A DNA stretch of 64,000 nucleotides, from assembly GCF_029892155.1 (NCBI RefSeq), contig NZ_JARZAG010000011.1:62001-126000 (forward strand), given 5' to 3'. The position numbers were made by a program, and so were the translations under genes. The stretch is from Kitasatospora sp. GAS204B. GTDB taxonomy: Bacteria > Actinomycetota > Actinomycetes > Streptomycetales > Streptomycetaceae. The notes below the pieces were generated by a model that saw nothing but the letters and a program-made list of their open reading frames with translations, had not been told where the DNA came from and did no database searches. Below, piece after piece: positions 30,488 to 39,392 of this stretch. Each line of letters opens with the position of its first letter. The stretch's first letter is position 1.

Positions 30488-30913
30488 ATGACCGATCTGA
30501 TCATCCGCCCCGCCGGCGCCACCGAGATTCCCGACCTGCTCGCCTTCTGGGCCCGTGCGGCCGAGGGCACCAGCATCACCGACGACCCGGCCGGCGTGGC
30601 CCGGCTGATCGAGCGCGACCCCGAGGCGCTGATCGTCGCCGAGCGGGACGGCGCGCTGGCCGGCACCGTGATCGCGGGGTGGGACGGCTGGCGCGCCAGC
30701 CTCTACCGCCTCGCCGTCGACCCGGACCAGCGCCGCCAGGGCATCGGCGCCGCGCTGCTGGCCGCCGCCGAGCGGCGCTTCGCCGCGCTCGGTGGTCGTC
30801 GCGCCGACGCGATGGTGCTGGTCGACAACGAACTGGGCCAGCATGCCTGGCGCGCCGCCGGCTACCACCGCGAGGAGCAGTGGCGCCGCTGGGTCAAGCC
30901 GCTGGGGGAGTAG
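30488..30913 (+). CDS. GNAT-family N-acetyltransferase
   Basis: A 141-residue acetyl-CoA-dependent transferase. The acetyl-CoA loop is the family motif A, LYRLAVDPDQRRQGIGAALL (R-Q-G-I-G-A). It is preceded by strand EALIVAERDGALAGTVIAGW and followed by motif B, VLVDNELGQHAWRAAGYHRE, ending EEQWRRWVK. Length fits small RimI-like enzymes. It lies 42 bases after the methyltransferase gene. The acceptor is unknown. Confidence 0.88.
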   Translation: MTDLIIRPAGATEIPDLLAFWARAAEGTSITDDPAGVARLIERDPEALIVAERDGALAGTVIAGWDGWRASLYRLAVDPDQRRQGIGAALLAAAERRFAALGGRRADAMVLVDNELGQHAWRAAGYHREEQWRRWVKPLGE

Positions 30914-30937
30914 GCGACGGCCGGTGACGGTGGGCGA

Positions 30938-31675
30938 CTACCCCGCGAACGGCACCGCGAACGCGTCGGTGAACGTGGCCGCGTCCCAGTTCCCGCCGAG
31001 TTCCGGGGCCAGCGAGGCGGCGGCCAGGGCGGTGAAGTCCGCAGCGTCCGGCGCGCCCGCCGGCAGTGCGCCCAGCAGCGGGGCGCTGGCGGCCACCGGC
31101 AGGTCGGCCAGGTTGCAGCGGGTGGCCAGGTCCGGCTCGCTCGGCCAACTGCCGATCACCACGCCCGCGCAGGGCAGCTTGCGGGCCAGCAGCGCCTCGG
31201 CGGTGAGCGTGGTGATGCTGAGCGTGCCGAGCCCGGGGTGGGCGACCAACAGCAGTTCGGCGCCGTCGACGGCCTGCGCCAGGTCGGCCAGGGTCAGCCC
31301 GTCGGCGTCGTAGCGGACCAGCAACCCGCCCGCGCCCTCGACCAGCACCAGGTCGTGGGACTCCCGCAACTCCTCGACTGCCAGCGCGAACTGAGGGACC
31401 GTCACGAACGGCATCCCGGCCCGCAGCGCGGCCCGCTCCGGGGAGAGCGGCTCCGGGTAGCGGACCAGCTCCCGGGTGGTCAGCCGGGCGCCCGCGCCGA
31501 CCAGCCGGGCCACCTCCGCCGCGTCCCCCGGCTCGCCCGGCGCCACGCCCGTCTGGCCGGGCTTCAGGACCGCCGTGCGCAGCCCGGCGCGCAGCGCGAG
31601 TGCGGCCACCGCCGCCGTCACCGCGGTCTTGCCGACCTCGGTGTTGGTGCCCGTGACGAACAGCACCCGACTCAT
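30938..31675 (-). CDS. bioD: Dethiobiotin synthase
   Basis: A 245-residue ATP-dependent enzyme that closes the ureido ring of biotin by carboxylating 7,8-diaminononanoate. The P-loop is FVTGTNTEVGKTAV at 6-19. Lysine in LKPGQTG contacts substrate, and LVEGAGGLLVRY is the conserved glycine-rich motif. Length fits actinobacterial BioD. The ATG at 31675 has GGAG 8-11 bases upstream. It is the third gene of bioB-bioA-bioD and is separated from bioA by 86 bases made mostly of 16-bp tandem repeats. Confidence 0.94.
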   Translation of the reverse strand: MSRVLFVTGTNTEVGKTAVTAAVAALALRAGLRTAVLKPGQTGVAPGEPGDAAEVARLVGAGARLTTRELVRYPEPLSPERAALRAGMPFVTVPQFALAVEELRESHDLVLVEGAGGLLVRYDADGLTLADLAQAVDGAELLLVAHPGLGTLSITTLTAEALLARKLPCAGVVIGSWPSEPDLATRCNLADLPVAASAPLLGALPAGAPDAADFTALAAASLAPELGGNWDAATFTDAFAVPFAG

Positions 31676-31695
31676 CCCACTACTCCGCTCAACTC

Positions 31696-31775
31696 GTCCA
31701 TCCCGCACGGTGTTCATCCCGCACGGTGTTCATCCGGCAGCGCGTTCATCCGGCAGGGCGTTCACCCCGCGAGGG
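31696..31775. repeat. Five 16-bp tandem repeats between bioA and bioD
   Basis: Copies start at 31696, 31712, 31728, 31744 and 31760, an exact 16-bp period, with consensus GTTCATCC(C/G)GCA(C/G)(G/C)G(T/C). The last copy covers the bioA stop codon. On the coding strand every inner unit contains GGATGAAC, giving several spurious ATGs upstream of bioD. Confidence 0.85.
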
Positions 31776-33057
31776 CCGCCGCCCGCACCGCCGCGCCGAT
31801 CCGGGCGAGGTCCTCCCCGCCGGTGACGTACGGCGGCATGGTGTAGATCAGATCCCGGAACGGCCGCAGCCACACGCCCTCGCGGGCCGCGGCCTCGGTG
31901 GCGGCCGCCATGTTCACCGGGTGGTCCAGCTGCACCACCCCGATCGCGCCCAGCACCCGCACGTCCGCGACACCCGGGAGCTCGGCGGCGCCGGTCAGGC
32001 TGTCCAGCAGCCCGGTCTCGATCCGCTTGACCTCGCCCTGCCAGTCCTGGCCGAGCAGCAGCTCGATCGAGGCGTTGGCGACGGCCGAGGCCAGCGGGTT
32101 GCCCATGAAGGTCGGCCCGTGCGCCAGCACCGGGACCTCGCCCCGGCTGATCCCATCGGCCACCTCGCTGGTGCACAAGGTGGCGGCCATGCTCAGGTAG
32201 CCGCCGGTCAGCGCCTTGCCCAGGCACATCACATCGGGGGAGACGCCCGCGTGGTCGGCGGCGAAGAGCGCGCCGCTGCGCCCGAAGCCGGTGGCGATCT
32301 CGTCGAAGACGAGCAGCACCCCGTGCCGGTCGCAGAGTTCGCGCAGCAGCCGCAGGTAGCCGGGGGAGTGGAAGCGCATGCCGCCCGCGCCCTGCACCAC
32401 CGGCTCCACGATCACGGCGGCCAGCTCGTCGGCATGACGCTCGATCAGCTCGGCGAGCTCCGCCGCGTACTGGGGATCCACCTGCTCGTCGAACCCGGCC
32501 GGCGGCTCGCCGGCGAAGAGTTGCCGGGGCAGCACCCCGCCCCACAGCTGGTGCATCCCGCCCTCGGGGTCGCAGACCGACATCGGGTGGAAGGTGTCAC
32601 CGTGGTAGCCGCCGCGCCAGGTGAGCAGGCGCTGCTTGGCCGGCCGCCCGATCGACTGCCAGTACTGCAGGCACATCTTCATCGCGACCTCGACCGCGAC
32701 CGACCCGGAGTCGCTGAGGAAGACGTGCCGCAGCGGCTCGGGGGTGATGTCCACCAGGGTGGCGGCCAGCCGGACGGCGGGCTCATGGGTGAGCCCGCCG
32801 AACATCACATGGCTCATCCGCCCCAGCTGCTGCTGGATCGCCTCGTTGAGCACCGGGTGGTTGTAGCCGTGCACGGCCGCCCACCAGGAGGACATGCCGT
32901 CGATCAGCTCGCGGTGCCCGCCCGCGGGTTCGGCCAGCCGCAGGCGCACCCCGGCGGCCGACTCGACCAGGTAGGGCTGTGCGGTGCCGGGCATCGGCCC
33001 GTACGGGTGCCACACGTGCGCCCGGTCGAGTGCGAGCAGGGTCGGAGTGTCCGTCAT
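31762..33057 (-). CDS. bioA: Adenosylmethionine-8-amino-7-oxononanoate aminotransferase
   Basis: A 431-residue PLP enzyme that transfers the amino group of S-adenosylmethionine to 7-keto-8-aminopelargonate. It has the N-terminal HVWHPYGPM, SSWWAAVHGYNHP, GSVAVEVAMKM for cofactor phosphate contacts, LTWRGGYHGDT, LLVFDEIATGFGRSG and the PLP lysine in GKALTGGYL. Length and motifs match BioA and exclude a generic class III transaminase. The ATG at 33057 follows GAGG. It lies 8 bases after bioB. Its final codons run into the 16-bp repeat array. Confidence 0.95.
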   Translation of the reverse strand: MTDTPTLLALDRAHVWHPYGPMPGTAQPYLVESAAGVRLRLAEPAGGHRELIDGMSSWWAAVHGYNHPVLNEAIQQQLGRMSHVMFGGLTHEPAVRLAATLVDITPEPLRHVFLSDSGSVAVEVAMKMCLQYWQSIGRPAKQRLLTWRGGYHGDTFHPMSVCDPEGGMHQLWGGVLPRQLFAGEPPAGFDEQVDPQYAAELAELIERHADELAAVIVEPVVQGAGGMRFHSPGYLRLLRELCDRHGVLLVFDEIATGFGRSGALFAADHAGVSPDVMCLGKALTGGYLSMAATLCTSEVADGISRGEVPVLAHGPTFMGNPLASAVANASIELLLGQDWQGEVKRIETGLLDSLTGAAELPGVADVRVLGAIGVVQLDHPVNMAAATEAAAREGVWLRPFRDLIYTMPPYVTGGEDLARIGAAVRAAALAG

Positions 33058-33065
33058 CACAAGCC

Positions 33066-34325
33066 TCAGGCGTTCGGGGCGAGCTCGGTGCCGGCGCCGC
33101 GCAGGCGCACCCGCACCAGGTCCGAGCGCAGCTCGTTCTCGGCGGCAGGCGCCTCCTCGGCACCGGCAGCGGCACCGACCTCGGCGGCCTCGGCAGCCGG
33201 GGCCTGGTGCCCGCCGCACGGCCCGCAGCCGCCGCCCGCCGCGTGGCTGCCGCAACCCGCCGCCGCGCCGCCGCCGTGGCTGCCACAACCGCCGGTCGGC
33301 GCCGCCTGCTGTGCCACGTCGGCCCGGTGCCGGGGCAGCGTCGGCTCGCCCTGGCCCTCCACCTCGAAGCCCGCGTCCTTGATCATGTCCAGGTCGGCCT
33401 GGCCGGCCTGCCCCTCGCTGGTCAGGTAGTCGCCCAGGAAGATCGAGTTGGCGATGTGCAGACCCAGCGGCTGCAGGCTGCGCAGGTGCACCTCGCGCCC
33501 GCCGGCGATCCGCACCTCGACGTCCGGGTTCACGAACCGGACCATCGCCAGGATCCGCAGGCAGCGCTGCGGCGTGAGGTTCCACTCCTTGGCCAGCGGG
33601 GTGCCCTCGAACGGGATCAGGAAGTTCACCGGCACCGAGTCCGAGCCCAGCTCACGCAGCGCGTAGACCACGTCCACCAGGTCCTCGTCGCTCTCACCCA
33701 TGCCCGCGATCAGCCCGGAGCAGGCCGACAGGCCCGCGCCGTGCGCCTTCTGCACGGTGTCCACCCGGTCCGCGTACGTGTGGGTGGTGGTGATGTCGCC
33801 GTAGGTGTTCTCGGAGGTGTTGAGGTTGTGGTTGTAGGCGTCGACGCCCGCCGCGCGCAGCCGCTCGGCCTGGTTGTCGGAGAGCAGGCCCAGGCAGGCG
33901 CAGATCTCGACGGCCGGCTCGTGCTCCTTGATCGCCGCCACGGTGCTGGTGACCCGGTCGATGTCACGGTCCGTCGGACCGCGCCCGCTGGCCACCAGGC
34001 AGACCCGCTTGGCGCCGCCGTTGACGCCGGCGGTGGCCGCCTCGGCGGCCTGGTCCGGCTTCAGCCAGGTGTACTTGAGGATGCCGGTGTCGGCACCGAG
34101 CCGCTGCGAGCAGTAGGAGCAGTCCTCGGGGCACAGGCCGCTCTTCAGGTTGACCAGGTAGTTGAGCTTGACCCGGCGGCCGAACCACTGCCGGCGCACC
34201 CGTCCGGCGGCCGCCACCACGTCGAGCAGGTCGTCGTCGCTGGTGGCCAGCACGGCGAGGGCCTCCTCCCGGGTGGGGAGGATGCGGTTCACGCCTTTGA
34301 CGATGAGGGTGTCGAGCAGATCCAT
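33066..34325 (-). CDS. bioB: Biotin synthase with Cys/His-rich C-terminal extension
   Basis: A 419-residue radical-SAM enzyme inserting sulphur into dethiobiotin. The [4Fe-4S]-SAM motif CPEDCSYC has cysteines 65, 69 and 72, followed by YCSQR, and further core motifs YNHNLNTSENTYG, VPVNFLIPFEGTPLA and NSIFLGDYLTSEGQ (in parts). The enzymatic core ends near residue 330. Residues 340-375 add a Gly-rich stretch with repeated CGSH, then GGGCGPCGGH, followed by a Glu/Ala-rich tail. Some actinobacterial biotin synthases need a separate small auxiliary protein (BsaP); whether this tail substitutes for it is speculation. It is first in the bioBAD operon. ATG 34325 follows AGGA. Confidence 0.95.
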   Translation of the reverse strand: MDLLDTLIVKGVNRILPTREEALAVLATSDDDLLDVVAAAGRVRRQWFGRRVKLNYLVNLKSGLCPEDCSYCSQRLGADTGILKYTWLKPDQAAEAATAGVNGGAKRVCLVASGRGPTDRDIDRVTSTVAAIKEHEPAVEICACLGLLSDNQAERLRAAGVDAYNHNLNTSENTYGDITTTHTYADRVDTVQKAHGAGLSACSGLIAGMGESDEDLVDVVYALRELGSDSVPVNFLIPFEGTPLAKEWNLTPQRCLRILAMVRFVNPDVEVRIAGGREVHLRSLQPLGLHIANSIFLGDYLTSEGQAGQADLDMIKDAGFEVEGQGEPTLPRHRADVAQQAAPTGGCGSHGGGAAAGCGSHAAGGGCGPCGGHQAPAAEAAEVGAAAGAEEAPAAENELRSDLVRVRLRGAGTELAPNA

Positions 34326-34587
34326 GAAGCTGATCCTGCCTGGATGACCTTGAACCGCGCCATACCGAATCGACCAGAAGATCTCCGCGCGGGTGTGCGA
34401 GTTGTCACAGTGCCGTCCGGCGGGGTCGTTCGCCTGCGACGCGTTCCCCGTGGCGATCCGCCCGCGGCGGCGGTTCGGGTGCGATCGCTCCGTCGGCCGG
34501 TTCACCGCCCACGGCGCTTCTCTGACAGACCGTTCGACGTATCCCGGCTGTTCGGAGGGGTCGCCGCGCTGCTTAGAATCTGGAGCT
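34326..34587. promoter_or_regulatory. Divergent promoter region upstream of bioB
   Basis: 262 bases between the bioB start and the divergent membrane protein gene. TAGAAT (34574-34579) is a strong -10 box on the plus strand, with TTCGGA 17 bases upstream. I could not identify a BirA- or BioQ-type palindrome for biotin control. Confidence 0.4.
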
Positions 34588-35457
34588 ATGACCGCCACGG
34601 GGGACCACCACTCGATACCCACCGATTCCGCCGACGCTGAAGCGCCCGAGGAGTCCGAGGAGCCCGAGGAGCCCGACGGGATACCCGGACCGGGCCGGCC
34701 GGGTTCGCGGTTCGGCGCTCGCCGGGTGCTGGTCGGCTCCGTGGCGGTGGTGGTGCTCGGTGCCGGCGGCTGGCTGGTCTCCCGTCCGCATCCCGGCGAC
34801 TGGCTGCCGGGCCTCGGTCCGACCAGCCAGGGCACGAAGTACCCGTCGGTGGTCGGCACTCCGCCGCCGACCTCCTCGGACAACCCCTCCGCCTTCGACG
34901 TCAAGCGGCTCTTCCCGCCGACCAAGCTGATCGACCTGGACACCTACAAGGGCTGGTACGCCGGCGCCCGGCAGGGCGGGGACTGCGCCGAGACGCTGCA
35001 GAACACCGGACAGGCCCTGCTGCACGGCGCGGTCTGCCAGGGCTACCTCGCGCTCGACTTCACCCGTCAGGACGGCAAGGTGGAGACCAGCGTGACGGTG
35101 CTGAGGTTCGGCGCCGACGGGATCGCCGGCGCCGTGGCGAACTCGATGCGGGGCCAGCACGACCTGGTTCGGTTCGTGCAGACGGACGGCAGCCTGGCGG
35201 GCGCCGGCGCACCGTCGTCCACCGCCAACTCGTCCACCGCCGCCTCGCCCTCGTCCTCGCCCTCCACCTCGCCGGGCGCTGCCGGCGCGAAGGCCGAGCC
35301 GCCGCCGCGGGTCGAGGCGGTTCGGCACTACGTCACCGTGACCAGTTCCCGTTTCGCCGACGGGCACAGCCCGACCACCCCGCAGGACTTGCAGGACCTG
35401 GACGCGGCGACCCGCGCTGCCTCCTACACGGTCGGGATCGCTTTTGTCTGGTCCTGA
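34588..35457 (+). CDS. Membrane-anchored protein of unknown function
   Basis: A 289-residue protein. Residues 1-45 are acidic (EAPEESEEPEEPDG) then basic. A single transmembrane helix lies near 46-66 (VLVGSVAVVVLGAGGWLV), and the remainder is predicted extracytoplasmic. The outer domain has two cysteines about 18 residues apart (GDCAETL, AVCQGYL) that could form a disulphide. A Ser/Thr/Ala-rich linker near 210-232 divides it. The ATG at 34588 has GGAG only 4 bases upstream, with a -10 box 8 bases upstream, so a leaderless message is possible. It resembles hypothetical Streptomyces envelope proteins. No function is evident from the neighbours. Confidence 0.72.
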   Translation: MTATGDHHSIPTDSADAEAPEESEEPEEPDGIPGPGRPGSRFGARRVLVGSVAVVVLGAGGWLVSRPHPGDWLPGLGPTSQGTKYPSVVGTPPPTSSDNPSAFDVKRLFPPTKLIDLDTYKGWYAGARQGGDCAETLQNTGQALLHGAVCQGYLALDFTRQDGKVETSVTVLRFGADGIAGAVANSMRGQHDLVRFVQTDGSLAGAGAPSSTANSSTAASPSSSPSTSPGAAGAKAEPPPRVEAVRHYVTVTSSRFADGHSPTTPQDLQDLDAATRAASYTVGIAFVWS

Positions 35458-35483
35458 GGTCGACCGGTCAGGAAGGGTGTCGG

Positions 35484-35504
35484 GAGCTGACGCACCGTCA
35501 GCTC
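35484..35504. terminator. Bidirectional terminator between the membrane protein and helicase genes
   Basis: A perfect 9-bp stem (GAGCTGACG and complement) with a 3-base loop lies within the 50 bases separating two convergent genes. Confidence 0.7.
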
Positions 35505-35507
35505 GGC

Positions 35508-38021
35508 TCAGCCCAGCCGGTCCACCGCCGTGACCCGCAGCACGGCCCGGCCCTCGGCGTCCGAGCCGTGCAGGTCGACCTCGGCGCTGATGCCCCAGTC
35601 GTGGTCGTCCGCCGGGTCGTCGAAGATCTGCCGCACCCGCCAGATGCCGTCCGCCTCGTCCTCCTCGATCAGCAGCATCTTGGGACCGCGCGCGTCCGGA
35701 CCGGTGCCCAGGTCGTCGTGCTCCTCGTAGTAGGCGTCCAGCGCGTCCGCCCAGCGGTCCGCGTCCCAGCCGTACTCGCCGTCCAACTCGCCCAGCGCGT
35801 CGTAGTGTTCGAGTGCGGACAGCTCCACCCGGCGGAACATCTCGTTGCGCACCAGGACCCGGAAGGCCCGCTCGTTGGCCGTGACCGGCAGCGGCTTGCC
35901 CTCCAGCTCGCGTTCCTCCTCGGCCTCTTCGGTCGGGTTGGCGAGCTGCTCCCACTCGTCCAGCAGGCTGGAGTCGACCTGGCGGACCAGCTCGCCCAGC
36001 CAGGCGATCACGTCCTTGAGCGACTCGGTCTTGCTGTCCTCGGGGACGGTCTGCTCCAAGGCCTTGTAGGCGCCGGCCAGGTAGCGCAGCACGATGCCCT
36101 CGGTGCGGGCCAGATCGTAGTGGCCGACGTAGTCCACGAAGGTCATCGCACGCTCGAACAGGTCGCGCACCACGGACTTGGGCGCCAACTGGTAGTCGCC
36201 GATCCACGGGTGGGCCTGGCGGTAGACCTCGTAGGCGTGGTTCAGCAGCTCTTCCAGCGGCTTCGGATAGGTCACCTCCTGCAGGCGCTCCATCCGCTCC
36301 TCGTACTCGATCCCGTCCCGCTTCATCTCGCCGATCGCCTCGCCGCGCGCCTTGTTCTGCTGCGCGGCCAGGATCTGGCGCGGGTCGTCCAGGGTCGCCT
36401 CGACCACCGAGACCATGTCCATGGCGTAGCTCGGCGACTCCGGGTCGAGCAGCTCGAAGGCGGCCAGGGCGAAGGTGGAGAGTGGCTGGTTGAGCGCGAA
36501 GTTCTCCTGGAGGTCCACGGTCAGCCGCACGATCCGGCCCTCGGCGTCCGGCTCCGCCAGCCGCTCCACCACGCCGCCGGCCAGCAGCGAGCGGTAGATG
36601 GCGATCGCCGAGCGGATGTGCCGGCGCTGGGCACCGCGCTCCTCGTGGTTGTCGGTGAGCAGGTGCCGCATCGCCTCGAAGGCGTTGCCCGGGCGGCCGA
36701 TCACCGCGAGCAGCATCGCGTGGCTGACCTTGAACCGGGAGACCAGCGGCTCCGGTTCGGCCGCGATCAGCCGCTCGAAGGTCTCCTCGGTCCAGCCGAC
36801 GAAACCTTCCGGCGCCTTCTTGCGCACCACCTTGCGCTTCTTCTTCGGGTCGTCGCCCGCCTTGGCCAGCGCCTTGTCGTTCTCCACCACGTGGTCGGGC
36901 GCCTGGGCGATCACCTGGCCCACCGTGTCGAAGCCGGCCCGGCCCGCGCGCCCGGCGATCTGGTGGAACTCCCGGGCCCGCAGCACCCGGACCTTGACCC
37001 CGTCGTACTTGGAGAGCGCGGTGAACAGCACCGTGCGGATCGGCACGTTGACGCCGACGCCCAGCGTGTCGGTACCGCAGATCACCTTCAGCAGACCGGC
37101 CTGCGCCAGCCGCTCGACCAGCCGGCGGTACTTGGGCAGCATGCCCGCGTGGTGCACGCCGATCCCGTGCCGGACGAACCGGGAGAGGTTGCGGCCGAAC
37201 TTGGTGGTGAAGCGGAAGTTGCCGATCAGCGCGGCGATGGCGTCCTTCTCCGCCTTCGAGCACATGTTGATGCTCATCAGCGACTGGGCTCGCTCCACCG
37301 CCTCCTTCTGGGTGAAGTGCACGACGTAGACCGGGGCCTGACCGGTCGTCAGCAGCTCTTCCAGGGTGTCGTGCAGGGTGGTGCGCTTGTACTCGTAGAA
37401 GAGCGGCACCGGACGGGTGGTGGAGCGCACCACCGTGGTCGGCTTGCCGGTGCGCCGGGTCAGGTCCGCCTCGAAGCGGCGGACGTCGCCCAGGGTGGCC
37501 GACATCAGCAGGAACTGCGCCTGCGGCAGCTCCAGGATCGGGATCTGCCAGGCCCAGCCGCGGTCCGGCTCGGCGTAGAAGTGGAACTCGTCCATCACCA
37601 CCTGGCCGATGTCGGCCCTGGCGCCGTCCCGCAGCGCGATGTTCGCCAGCACCTCGGCGGTGCAGCAGATGATCGGCGCGGTCGGGTTGACGCTCGCGTC
37701 GCCGGTCATCATGCCGACCTGCTCGGTGCCGAAGATCTTGCACAGGTCGAAGAACTTCTCCGAGACCAGCGCCTTGATCGGAGCGGTGTAGAAGGTCCGC
37801 TTGCCCTCGGCCAGCGCCGCGAAGTGCGCACCCGCCGCCACCAGCGACTTGCCCGATCCGGTGGGGGTCGCCAGGATCACGTTGGCGCCGGTGAACAGCT
37901 CGATCAGCGCCTCCTCCTGGGCGGGGTAGAGCGTGATGCCCCGCTCCTCGGCCCACGCGGCGAAGGTGGTGTACAGCGCGTCGGCGTCGGCGGGCTTGGG
38001 CATCAGGTCAAGGAGGGTCAC
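35508..38021 (-). CDS. Ski2/Mtr4-like DEAD/DEAH-box helicase with DUF3516 region
   Basis: An 837-residue superfamily 2 helicase, probably RNA-directed. Motif I is ATPTGSGKS (near 50-58), motif Ia TAPIKALVSEK, motif II DEFH, motif III LMSATLGD, motif V GTDTLGVGVN, and motif VI QIAGRAGRAG. After the helicase core, about 330 residues match the long C-terminal region (DUF3516) found in actinobacterial homologues. It differs from HelY by lacking the usual arch insert. The start is GTG at 38021, chosen because the preceding 88 bases separate it from the divergent bioF. Roles in RNA turnover are expected from homologues and unproven here. Confidence 0.88.
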   Translation of the reverse strand: MTLLDLMPKPADADALYTTFAAWAEERGITLYPAQEEALIELFTGANVILATPTGSGKSLVAAGAHFAALAEGKRTFYTAPIKALVSEKFFDLCKIFGTEQVGMMTGDASVNPTAPIICCTAEVLANIALRDGARADIGQVVMDEFHFYAEPDRGWAWQIPILELPQAQFLLMSATLGDVRRFEADLTRRTGKPTTVVRSTTRPVPLFYEYKRTTLHDTLEELLTTGQAPVYVVHFTQKEAVERAQSLMSINMCSKAEKDAIAALIGNFRFTTKFGRNLSRFVRHGIGVHHAGMLPKYRRLVERLAQAGLLKVICGTDTLGVGVNVPIRTVLFTALSKYDGVKVRVLRAREFHQIAGRAGRAGFDTVGQVIAQAPDHVVENDKALAKAGDDPKKKRKVVRKKAPEGFVGWTEETFERLIAAEPEPLVSRFKVSHAMLLAVIGRPGNAFEAMRHLLTDNHEERGAQRRHIRSAIAIYRSLLAGGVVERLAEPDAEGRIVRLTVDLQENFALNQPLSTFALAAFELLDPESPSYAMDMVSVVEATLDDPRQILAAQQNKARGEAIGEMKRDGIEYEERMERLQEVTYPKPLEELLNHAYEVYRQAHPWIGDYQLAPKSVVRDLFERAMTFVDYVGHYDLARTEGIVLRYLAGAYKALEQTVPEDSKTESLKDVIAWLGELVRQVDSSLLDEWEQLANPTEEAEEERELEGKPLPVTANERAFRVLVRNEMFRRVELSALEHYDALGELDGEYGWDADRWADALDAYYEEHDDLGTGPDARGPKMLLIEEDEADGIWRVRQIFDDPADDHDWGISAEVDLHGSDAEGRAVLRVTAVDRLG

Positions 38022-38109
38022 CGGCCCACCCTACCGTTCACCTGCGAGGTCCCCGGTGTGCGCGGGGGCACGTTGCCCGGTCCGGGCAGCCCGTGCCAGG
38101 CTGCCGCCC

Positions 38110-39291
38110 ATGATCCAGCAACCCGTCGCGGCCACCCGCCCGGCCGCGCCCGCCGCCGTCTTCGACTGGCTCGACGAGGCCGCCGAGCTGCGCGCCCGCG
38201 CCGGGCTCACCCGCACCCTGCGCAGCCGCCCCGACCAGGACCCGGTGCTCGATCTGGCGAGCAACGACTACCTGGGCCTCACCCATCACCCCGAGGTGAC
38301 CCGGGCCGCCGCCGAGGCGGCGCTGCGTTGGGGTGGCGGATCCACCGGGTCCCGGCTGGTCACCGGCACCACCGAGCTGCACACCGAGCTGGAAGTCGAG
38401 CTGGCCGACTTCTACGGCGTGGAGGCCGCGCTGGTCTTCTCCTCCGGCTACGCCGCCAACCTGGCCGCACTCACGGCGCTGACCGACCCGGACACGCTGA
38501 TCGTCTCCGACGCCTACAACCACGCCTCGCTGATCGACGGTTGCCGGCTCTCCCGGGCCGCCGTGCACCGGGCCCCGCACGCCGACCCGGCCGCGGTCGC
38601 CGCGGTGCTCGACGACCGGGTCCAGCCGCGCGCTCTGGTGGTCAGCGACAGCGTCTTCTCGGTGGACGGCAACGCGGCCCCGCTGCCCGCGCTGGCCGCC
38701 GCCGCCCGCGCGTACGGCGCGGCGCTGCTGGTGGACGACGCGCACGGGCTCGGCGTGCTCGGCCCGGGCGGTCGCGGCGCGCTGGCGGCCGCCGGGCTCG
38801 CGGGGGAGCCGGACGTGGTCGCCACCGCGACGCTCTCCAAGTCGCTGGGCTCGCAGGGCGGCGTGGTGCTCGGGCCGCGCCGGGTGATCAGGCACCTGAT
38901 CGAGACGGCCCGCACCTTCATCTTCGACACCGGGCTGGCCCCGGCCGCCGTCGGTGCGGCGCTCGGCGCGCTGCGCCTGCTGCGCGCCGAGCCGCACCGC
39001 GCCGAGCGCGCCCGCGAGGTCGCCCACACCCTGGCCGCCCGCCTCACCGCCGCCGGCCTGCTGGCCAGCACCCCGGACGCCGCCGTGGTCTCGGTCCGCG
39101 CCCCGGGCCCCGAGCAGGCCCTCGCCTGGGCCACCGCCTGCCGCACCGCGGGCCTCGCGGTGGGCTGCTTCCGCCCGCCGTCCGTGCCGGACGGGTTCTC
39201 GCGCCTGCGGCTGACCGCCCGGGCGGACCTGACGGATGCTCAGATCGACCTGGCAGTCCGCACTTTGGTCGCGACGGCGGCGGCGAACTGA
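38110..39291 (+). CDS. bioF: 8-amino-7-oxononanoate synthase
   Basis: A 393-residue alpha-oxoamine synthase using PLP to condense pimeloyl-ACP/CoA with L-alanine, the first ring-building step of biotin. Motifs: LASNDYLGLTHHP, GGGSTGSRLVTGTTELH, DAYNHASLIDGCRLS, LVVSDSVFSVDG, DDAHGLGVLG and the PLP lysine in ATLSKSLGSQGG. The N-terminal MIQQPVAATRPAAPAAV is a variable leader. It lies away from bioBAD, on the opposite strand, with the helicase between. Its 3' end occurs in degraded extra copies downstream, before a convergent MFS gene. Confidence 0.93.
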   Translation: MIQQPVAATRPAAPAAVFDWLDEAAELRARAGLTRTLRSRPDQDPVLDLASNDYLGLTHHPEVTRAAAEAALRWGGGSTGSRLVTGTTELHTELEVELADFYGVEAALVFSSGYAANLAALTALTDPDTLIVSDAYNHASLIDGCRLSRAAVHRAPHADPAAVAAVLDDRVQPRALVVSDSVFSVDGNAAPLPALAAAARAYGAALLVDDAHGLGVLGPGGRGALAAAGLAGEPDVVATATLSKSLGSQGGVVLGPRRVIRHLIETARTFIFDTGLAPAAVGAALGALRLLRAEPHRAERAREVAHTLAARLTAAGLLASTPDAAVVSVRAPGPEQALAWATACRTAGLAVGCFRPPSVPDGFSRLRLTARADLTDAQIDLAVRTLVATAAAN

Positions 39292-39334
39292 CGCGGGGCC
39301 GCCCGGGGGCGGCGCGCGGAGCCGGCAGACCGGT

Positions 39335-39392
39335 CGTTGGCCGCGACGGCGGCGGTGAACTTGCACGGGCCGCCCGGGGCCGGCGTGCGGAC
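39335..39392 (+). repeat. Second, decayed copy of the bioF 3' end
   Basis: The segment from TTGGCCGCGACGGC onward parallels the last codons and trailer of bioF (from 39265), offset by 72 bases. It includes the GAACTG stop region, changed to GAACTT, and the GGCCGCCCGGGG trailer. Several substitutions separate the copies. Confidence 0.7.
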
